From assembly GCA_039654915.1 (NCBI GenBank), contig CM077593.1:41076501-41140500 (forward strand): 64,000 bases of DNA, given 5' to 3'. Under the pieces are notes generated by a model. That model did not search any database. It saw only the letters and a list, made by a program, of their open reading frames with translations, and was not told the origin of the DNA. Below are positions 57,177 through 64,000 of the stretch, in pieces; position 1 is the stretch's first letter, and every line of letters starts with the position of its first letter. This DNA is from Aquilaria yunnanensis. Its lineage: Eukaryota > Streptophyta > Magnoliopsida > Malvales > Thymelaeaceae. A program made the position numbers and the translations under genes.

Positions 57177-57204
57177 CAAATAATGGATGGATGGATGGAT
57201 GAAT
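57177..57204 (+). repeat. ATGG microsatellite in E
   Basis: Four successive ATGG units, ATGGATGGATGGATGG (about 57184-57199), then a related ATGAATGA. Simple repeat only. Confidence 0.7.
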
Positions 57205-57384
57205 GAAGTATGCACATGCGAATGCACTAAGGCCTTCCTTACACCTATAGGTGCTAGACTTGCCGTGAGCTCTTACGGTTGGGGTACTTGGATACTGGCC
57301 ATCGTATCCTATGCTAGCACTTAACTAACCCCATGAAGTTCTTTTACAGCTACCTTAGAGTAAGTCATCATTCATTCAACCTTT

Positions 57385-58759
57385 TGTTAGTGTTGTGCCC
57401 AAAAGGCCAATCATGAGATGGTTGTATTTTTGCACATTGAGTCATGATATTTTATTAAGGCATTAATCCAACAATTATGTTCATTGTTTTTGTTTCTGCG
57501 TAACATAATAAACATAATTGTAACCCTAGAATAATGATATCCTCAAACGTCCCTGGTCTAGTATTATTGTGGAACGGGTTGCAATAATACATAACGACTA
57601 GCATATGTGGAGACTAATATGAGATATGTAGTCTACATATGGGTACAAGTTGGAGAACTTGTGTATTGGACCGACCCACCATGAGAACACTTCATGGATC
57701 GTTATATGAGTGTCATAAGTGATTCTCATAGTGATCATGGTATATGTAGTCCTTCGACCTAAGATCATCAAGGTTCCCTACATGTGAGTCACATACTTTG
57801 ATACTTTCCTTTGTTGCTCGTAACTGAGTGAACTTCAAGGAGGTCATTGGGTATGTCACATATCATGCGGAGGGAATTGTATGAACAAGATGGGATTTGT
57901 CCCTCCTATGTAACGGGGGTGATATCTTTGGGCCCCTTGATAGAGTAAGACTTAGAAAAATGCATGGCCATGCTCGAATGAGTTGATATACGATATCAAT
58001 GTCATCAGTTTAAGTTGGTCTACTCGGTAATCAAGAAACCAAAGATTGGGCTATATGAGAGTGACACATTCCATGTCTCGTGCTTAGTCTTGATATCTTG
58101 GACAAAGGGACAATGGCATATATTGGTGATGATCATAAAGGTTTAGTCGAATCACCGACAATCTTGTCACTTGGGTAGCAATGATGTGTTGCTAGACACC
58201 GCTCATTGCTTATGATCATAAATGTGATTTATGATCATTGCCAATGTGGTAAGAGCCTATTGGGTCGCACACATAGAGCTATTTGGATCATTAGACTGCA
58301 TGAGCTAATAATTTGGGTTTTGGTTTCACAATAATTTTGTATTAATAATGGGCCCAATAGTTGAGCCATTATTAAGCCCGAAATTAAAGCCTAATTGGAT
58401 TAGGGCTTTGAAACCCATTAGGCCTCGCAGGTCTCCTTGCCCTAGCCTCCCAAAAGGATAGCCGCACTCTTCTCTTGCAATTCCTTGGAGGACGCAAGCT
58501 AGCACTGCGAGCGCAAGAGAAACGCATCCGCCGGGACGCAGTGGAAGCGTGGTTATCCCGAGAGGCTCGTGTGGATACCATAGAGAGCTTGAACACGTCA
58601 ACTGTTCAAGTTTTGTGATTCGACTCTATAGTTGAGTGAGAGATCTCAACCAAAAATTAGGTATGAAAATTTTCACACACCCGGTTTACCCTGTTTCATT
58701 TTGATCCTGGAGGGTTTCAGTTAAATTCCGCTGCACTGTTTGGCTCCCGAAACCCAACA
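57385..58759 (+). mobile_element. C2: solo LTR, 1375 bp, inside E
   Basis: Same family as C1: TGTTAGTGTTGTGCCC to CGAAACCCAACA, with perfect CCTTT flanks (57380-57384, 58760-58764). Relative to C1 it keeps a 31-nt block (58188-58218 region) but lacks about 45 bp holding the TATA box near 58426. The perfect flanks fix the ends of the family. Confidence 0.92.
58177..58238 (+). promoter_or_regulatory. Double hairpin in C2
   Basis: Hairpin 1: AGCAATGA (58177-58184) with TCATTGCT (58203-58210), loop TGTGTTGCTAGACACCGC. Hairpin 2: ATGATCATAAAT (58212-58223), loop GTG, ATTTATGATCAT (58227-58238). C1 lacks loop 1 and has one merged hairpin. Confidence 0.8.
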
Positions 58760-58764
58760 CCTTT

Positions 58765-60290
58765 GCCTGCCGCGAAGCTCCTAGAGCTTGGCTTAGGGCT
58801 CACTAATGGCTTACTTACCAAACCAAAAGGTTTGGTTGGGATCCTTTTAGGTTTTTTTTTCTTTGCCCGAAGGTCTAAGACCTCCCTATTGGGCCAATCA
58901 AAGAATTTGAAACCTGTCTTAATCCCCTTAGTGCTCCCTTAGCAACTTGAGCACCTTAACCTCCTTAGTCACCATTCTTTACCCTATCTAACAACATTAC
59001 TTAGCTACCACCTAAATAATGCATAATTCTCAACTTAGGAATGAGTTCTAGACCTAACTGAGGCTACAGAACATCTTAAAATAGCATAGGGATGATAACA
59101 GAGAGATTGAGACATTCTTAGGGTGCCCTGAGCTTGAGGGACTTGTGCCTTGGCGATGCCATTGGTGATATGCCACCACTGAAATCAGTTCTCGGGTTAT
59201 CTAGAAGATTGCTGATGACACGTCACCAACTCGCATCGTTTTTCCAACATTACGTGACTGCACACTAACTTGCGAAAAACTTGCTCAATCTTTCAATCCC
59301 TAAAGCCAATTTACATGAGTCTTTTTTTTTACTTCATTCCTACATGTAATACTACATTTCTATGCTTTCTTTGAGCTGAATTAACTTAAATCCCTTACCT
59401 CAAATCATCCTTAAAGCAAGAAGCAAGCAACAAGCACACAGGAGCTCCATGAAGTTCCTTTAACTTCCAAGCTTGAGTTCAACCAAATTGGACACGAAGG
59501 GCATAAAATTAAGACCATTTCTAACCATTTTGACAAGCTTAGAACTAAACCACAAGGATCAAAGATGCTTGCCTTAGAGTTTGAACCAAAACTTGCAAAA
59601 CCAAGCTCAAATGCACCAATTCCACAAAAAATAATCTAAGGGCTTCTTTGGATGGCTTTTGGACCTTCAATTTTCATGGAATTTTGGGTAATTTAGGGGG
59701 TTTGATAAGGAGGAGCTATGGGGGAGAGAGAGCCACAAAAATGCTAGATGGAGGAAATGATGAATAGTCCCAATTCTTCCAAATATATCCAACTACTCCC
59801 ACTTAGCCCAATCTTCTTCCACTTATAACTTTGGCCCTCAAACTTAACTTTGATTTATTTAGGCCACTTAAACTCTTCCTACACCAACACTCATTGGTCC
59901 TATAGAAAGGTTTTTCTTACCCACACATTTTTCCCTTAAGCTACTTAACCCATTATAAGACATAATAGCTCAATTTTTCACTTAGTGCATTTTTCACCCT
60001 TAACCTTCACTTTTGGTTCAAATGGCTAGAAACACTTATGGTCTTAACTTATTTATCTCAAAACACTTACATAAACCTAATTTCACTAAAATTATGTTTG
60101 TGCCACTGACTTGGGTTAAAATTATCATTTTTCTCCTTTTGCCTTTTAGGTCCCAATTACATTTTGGAACTTAACTTAACCTTACTTAGCTTGCTTTCTT
60201 TGCTTAATAAAACTTATTTAAGGAAAGTATAACTTAGGATTTACTTACCTTGGCAGTCAAAGTAAGGAAGGTACTTGGAAGGCCTTTACA
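58765..60290. other. Remainder of solo LTR E, non-coding
   Basis: AT-rich DNA with no reading frame of note. It includes a leader-like tract around 59400-59760 that reads as gene-upstream sequence on the minus strand. Confidence 0.5.
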
Positions 60291-60295
60291 CTAAC

Positions 60296-61800
60296 AAGTG
60301 GCTAGAATGGGAAAAAGCTCAATTGAAAGTAATAACCATTCAACCAACATTGAAGGAAAAGATACTAAGGGCACAATAACAAGATAAAGATCTTGCTAGA
60401 ATACCTAGCCAGAGACATGGAAAACTATTTCAAGGGTTTTCTTATAGGCAAGGATTGTTGTATTTCCAACACAGGGTTTTTGTACCCAAAGGGCATGATT
60501 TAAGAGAACAAATCTTAAAAGAAGCCCATTGTAGTAAAATAAGCATACACCCTAAAATTATGAAGATGTACCAAAATTTAAGGGAACACTTTTGGTGGCC
60601 AAACATGAAATAAAAAATTGGCACATTTGTATCCAAATGTGTTGTGTACCAAGAAGTAAAAGTGGAACATCAGAGACTAGGGGGCAAACTACAGAGCCTA
60701 CCTATACTAGAAAGGAAATAGGGATCTATTGCCATGGATTTCTTAGTAAGAATGCCTATGACTAGAAGAAGACATGATACTTTTTGGGTGATTGTGGATA
60801 GACTTACAAATTCAACCCATTTCTTACCCATTAATCTCACTGATCCATTGGATAGGCTAACATAATTGTATGTTAGAGAAATAGTAAGATTACATGGTAT
60901 CCCAAATGACATAGTTTCAGATAGAGACTCAAGATTTATATCAAATTTTTGGAGATCACTAAATTAGGCATTGGGTACTTAACTAAAACTAAGTTTAGCT
61001 TATCATGCTAAAAAAGATGGGAAAACAAAGAAAACCATACAAGTTCCTGAGGACATGCTAAGATGTTGTGTATTAGACTTTAAAGGAGGCTGGGATCAAT
61101 TCTTGCCATTAATAGAATTCTCCCATAACAATAGTTATTACTTAGTGATAAAGATGGCACCCTATGAAGCTTTGTATCGAAGAAGGTGCATCACCCCACA
61201 TTCTTGGCAAGACCACAAAGATAAGACTTAAATAGGTCCAGAACTGATTCATGAAACCACTAAAAGGATCAAAATGATCCAAGAAAGGATCAAGACTGCC
61301 AATAATCAAGAAGAAGCCTATGCCAACCGAAAGAGAAAAAGGGATTTAAAATTTCAAGTAAGGGATTATGTGTGGATGAAAGTATCCCCAATGAAAGGAG
61401 TCATGAGATTTGGTAAGAATGGCAAATTGGCTCCTAGGCACATTGGGCCATTTCAGGTATTGGCTAGAATTGGCAAGGTGGCTTACAAGTTGAACTTACC
61501 TTCAGAATTAGGTCATATACATGATACTTTTCATGTTAGCTTGCTCAAGGGACATTTATCTGACCCACATCAAGCAATAGCAACCTCTGACATCCCAATG
61601 ACTCATAATTTTACTTATGAGGAAGAACCTATAATCTAGCTAAGGATGTAAGGAAGTTAAGAAATAGATGGATAAGTATGGTGAAGATTCAGTGGACTCA
61701 CCACTCTAAAAATGAAGCCACATGGGAAACTGAAACTGAAATGTTCAAGAAATGCCCAAAGTTGTTTCCCAGACTACGTCAGAATTTAGAGGACCAAATT
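60296..61800 (+). pseudogene. D integrase with chromodomain-like tail
   Basis: It continues D's pol after E. The zinc module has both His (EAHCSKISIHPKIMKMYQNL), but the second Cys is Tyr (CVVYQ). Core: the first Asp (SIAMDFLVRMP) and second Asp ([12 protein letters not shown]) are present; the Glu motif reads GKTKKTIQ where families have S-E-R-T-I, so the third catalytic residue is lost. 61274-61639 is open: KKIQERIK-like helix, VWMKVSPMKGVMRFGKNG, and GPY/F (LAPRHIGPFQVLARIGKVAYKL). After a TAG at 61637-61639 chromodomain-like sequence follows (VKIQWTHHSKNEATWETE in part). Several stops occur in the core. Confidence 0.87.
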
Positions 61801-61804
61801 CTTT

Positions 61805-61816
61805 AAGGGGGGAGAA
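61805..61816 (+). other. Polypurine tract of D
   Basis: AAGGGGGGAGAA lies directly before the 3' LTR of D. Confidence 0.82.
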
Positions 61817-64000
61817 TGTTATGCTTGTGACTTACATAGGCCACGGGCTGTAGTTAGAATGTATGTAAAAAGTGCTTAAGTTGCATAAACAAAGGATGCC
61901 AGTCATAGATGTGAATACAAGAGGCATATGAAGTCATGTACCTAATTGGGTGCCCAAAAGTGCACCCATATGAATGTAAGATCTTTAAGCGAGGTGAGTT
62001 AACAGAAATTGTGCAAGATTGATGCTTAATGTTAAAATGAAAATAAGGGTTTCAATGTAGGCCAAACAGAGGTGAAGGGCACACAAGAAAAGTGATGAGC
62101 ACTATTAGGTGCTCTAAAGGGCTTGGGTGCACCTAAAGGGTCTCTAAGTGCACGTGAAAGTTTGATTCCCAAAATGGCTGAATTAAATGAGAAAGTGGGT
62201 GCTTAAATTCTCCCACAAATTGAGTTGAACAGGTTAACTAGATCTCCTAAATTATAGAGATGGCTTATAGGAGTTTAAGGCCAGAAATTGGTCAAGGTAC
62301 TTAGCCGCCAAGCATAACTAGCCTTGACTCCACCACTTAGACTAAAGCTAAACTAAAGGTAGCTTCCTAGGCATTCAATGGAGCTCCCATTTATAGAAAA
62401 AACTAGACACAATTTCTATAAGTGACTGAAAGGAAAGCTAGGAGCAAGGAAGGCTAAACCAAGCATGGTGGCCCATGGGTAGGCTCACGGTGGTGCGTTT
62501 GGCATGTTGAAGAGTCCTTGCCATTGAGTTGCCAATTTTGAGCTAGGTAAGGGTGGTTCAATTTAAGCTCTTTCACCTAGAATTTTATGGGAAGGAGCCT
62601 ACCTTGGGTGATGACTATGGCCGAATGATCCTAATGGTTGAAAAAATGGGCTTTGTCTGCTAAGGCACTATGGTGAGCTATCTAGTTTACTTATGGCAAG
62701 CATTAAGGTTCTTGATCAAATATGGCCTAACTTATTCATTAACTTGGAGCTCTATGTTAAATTGACTATAATTCAAAGTGATCATATACTTAATCAAAAG
62801 AAAAATGCTTGCTAAGTCCTAAGTGAAAACCGTGTATGTAGTGTGTGTGTTTTGCATGCTTCTTTGTTAGATGCAGGTGGTAACCCCATATTATATGTAT
62901 AGTTATCTTATATTATATTGTTCTATAATTTTTTTTTGTCTTCTTTATCTTTGGTCGCAGGTACTTAAGGAGAAATTAGAGGTTTATGTATATAACAATG
63001 TTTTGAACATTGTAGGCACTAGCCATGTTGAACCCTTATTGAGTACAAGTGTGCTCATGCCCTGTTTCTGCCCATTTCAGGAAAGGAAGTGAAGTGGTAG
63101 GTGCCAAGGAACCTTATTATAGGTTTATGTATGAGTAGGTATGGCTCAGTTATGTTGCTTTATGGAAGAAAAATTGAAGAGTTCATGTTATGGACTAATG
63201 TATTGTGAATTGAACTATAGGCTTTAATGGCTGTTATGGGGTTGGCTGCTTTTGGCCCTATCCTATTTTTGGTAAAGACTAGAAGGTTTATAAGAAAAAT
63301 GTTACCCAGATGTCAAATCAAAATGGAAGTTAAAGTGTCAGTGGGAATTAAGACAATGTTGCCCATGTTGTGTATTATGCATCCTACCTAGTTAGCCCAA
63401 CTTTTGATATGTATATGTTTTGGCCATGTAATCCCTAAATTGCCAAGTTTTGAACTTGTAAATGTATGTTCATAGTGCTAGCTTAGAGACTTAGAGTTGG
63501 CATCTGCCTTACTAGTACATAATGGGCTTGTAAGTAGGCCTCCCAAGGCGTTAAGTGAAGTAAGGAAAAGTGTTGCATGCATGGTAGCTATGTTTTTTAC
63601 TACAATGACTTAAAGTATGATCTAGAATTCATGTTTAATGAAACTTGGTGAACACCTTAGGAGGACCTAAGGCAAGCCTTCTTAGGCACACTAGTGCATG
63701 CACAGACCACGCATACACATGCCCGTTAGTGCACTCTAGTAGGCCTCCAAGGTGCCTAGAGTGTAAGGCACAAATGTCTACCCTGCTTACACGCCTAGCA
63801 CACTAAGGTAAGCTCACTATGTATGACCACATACATCCACCTATGCACTTATACACACCCCACATGTACCCGGTAGGCCCTGAGGTAAGCCTAGTTGAGT
63901 GCATTTGCAAGTTTAACTTGATAAACTTCAAACTTAATAAATCTTCATATAATGGTTTAATTAGCAACCTTTACTTATGTTTTACCTTGTTAGCACAAAA
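61817..64000 (+). repeat. 3' LTR of D (partial)
   Basis: It starts TGTTATGCTTGTGAC and matches 50400 onward to the window end (position 64000 corresponds to about 52695). Relative to the 5' copy it has an extra stretch around 63180-63290 (GTTATGGACTAATG and following), likely deleted in the 5' copy. Confidence 0.88.

Larger units (their letters stand above)
56349..60290. mobile_element. E: solo LTR splitting D's pol, containing C2
   Basis: It starts TGTGGTAGAATAAGG and ends GGCCTTTACA, with perfect CTAAC flanks (56344-56348, 60291-60295). Removing it rejoins D's pol in a sensible frame across the junction. Without C2 it is about 2.56 kb. It has no PBS or coding domain, so a solo LTR is the simplest reading. 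The leader-like composition reads better on the minus strand, but the sense direction is unproven. Confidence 0.85.
30838..64000 (+). mobile_element. A: Del/Tekay-like gypsy element hosting B and D; right end outside window
   Basis: The first 240 or so bases of an LTR at 30838 recur at 50150 (shared blocks include GGTAAATT, TCAAGTAAGTT, GGGGAAAAATGGTAATTTT). The 5' LTR ends at 45394 next to a PBS, the interior with gag-pol is 45395-50149, and the 3' LTR begins at 50150. B is inserted in the 5' LTR and D in the 3' LTR, so A is older than both. A's pol has lost catalytic residues and is full of stops. Confidence 0.8.
50400..64000 (+). mobile_element. D: Del/Tekay-like gypsy element inside A's 3' LTR, cut by window edge
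   Basis: LTRs 50400-52791 and 61817-64000 (partial) flank a PBS, gag, protease, RT, RNase H, integrase, a chromodomain-like tail and a purine tract. Over the first 140 LTR bases about 14 percent differ by eye. Solo LTR E splits pol between RNase H and integrase. The right target duplication cannot be seen; roughly 210 bases of LTR are missing. Confidence 0.88.

Noticed and set aside
58326..58601. Minus-strand reading frames in C2
   Set aside because: They lie across the end of a solo LTR and are not shared with C1 as intact frames. Shadows.
1..64000. Search for host protein genes, tRNA or rRNA
   Set aside because: No tRNA-like cloverleaf beyond PBS cores, no rRNA blocks, and no non-TE domain were recognised on either strand.

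Overview
This window is repeat-dense intergenic DNA from a plant nuclear genome, most likely a flowering plant. Everything I can identify is a transposable element or part of one: Ty3/gypsy elements of the Tat type and of the chromodomain (Del/Tekay-like) type, solo LTRs, and small hAT-like and MITE-like DNA elements. I found no host gene, rRNA, tRNA or CRISPR array. Every coding region is broken by stops, frameshifts, deletions or insertions. The two Tat elements stand out as GC-rich blocks in an AT-rich background.

Layout, left to right. (1) 1-6893: a short minus-strand Tat-like element (Tat-1) running off the left edge. It has LTRs, a PBS, a tandem-repeat tract and a plus-strand extra ORF (aORF), but no gag-pol. 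(2) 6894-12177 and 28855-about 30837: an old minus-strand gypsy element (H) with gag, protease, RT and partial RNase H. Its leader is split by a probable solo LTR (G). (3) 14530-28776: a complete 14.2-kb minus-strand Tat element (Tat-2) inside G, with 859-bp LTRs and perfect TAAGG target duplications. Tat-2 carries gag-pol on the minus strand and a spliced four-exon aORF on the plus strand. A 3.5-kb solo LTR (F, target duplication AACGA) sits in its aORF upstream region. (4) 30838-64000: a nest on the plus strand. Element A (about 3.4-kb LTRs) holds element B in its 5' LTR and element D in its 3' LTR. B holds a 1.26-kb hAT-like element and solo LTR C1. D's pol is split by solo LTR E, which itself holds solo LTR C2, a second copy of C1. 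A second hAT-like element lies in A's 5' LTR.

The coding logic is that of retrotransposons. Gag forms the particle; protease, reverse transcriptase, RNase H and integrase copy and insert the element. The chromodomain-like tails of A, B and D would guide integration. The aORFs of Tat-1 and Tat-2 form a separate plus-strand unit, with its own TATA box and introns, running against gag-pol.

Most noteworthy: the aORF unit and its promoter block are conserved between two different Tat elements, one of which has no gag-pol. F contains a degenerate repeat of about 144 bp, close to nucleosome size. C1 and C2 differ by a 31-nt block whose absence turns two hairpins into one perfect 15-bp hairpin. Two MITE-like inverted repeats are interleaved rather than nested. 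Boundaries, target duplications and mismatch counts were read by eye; no alignment or database search was run.
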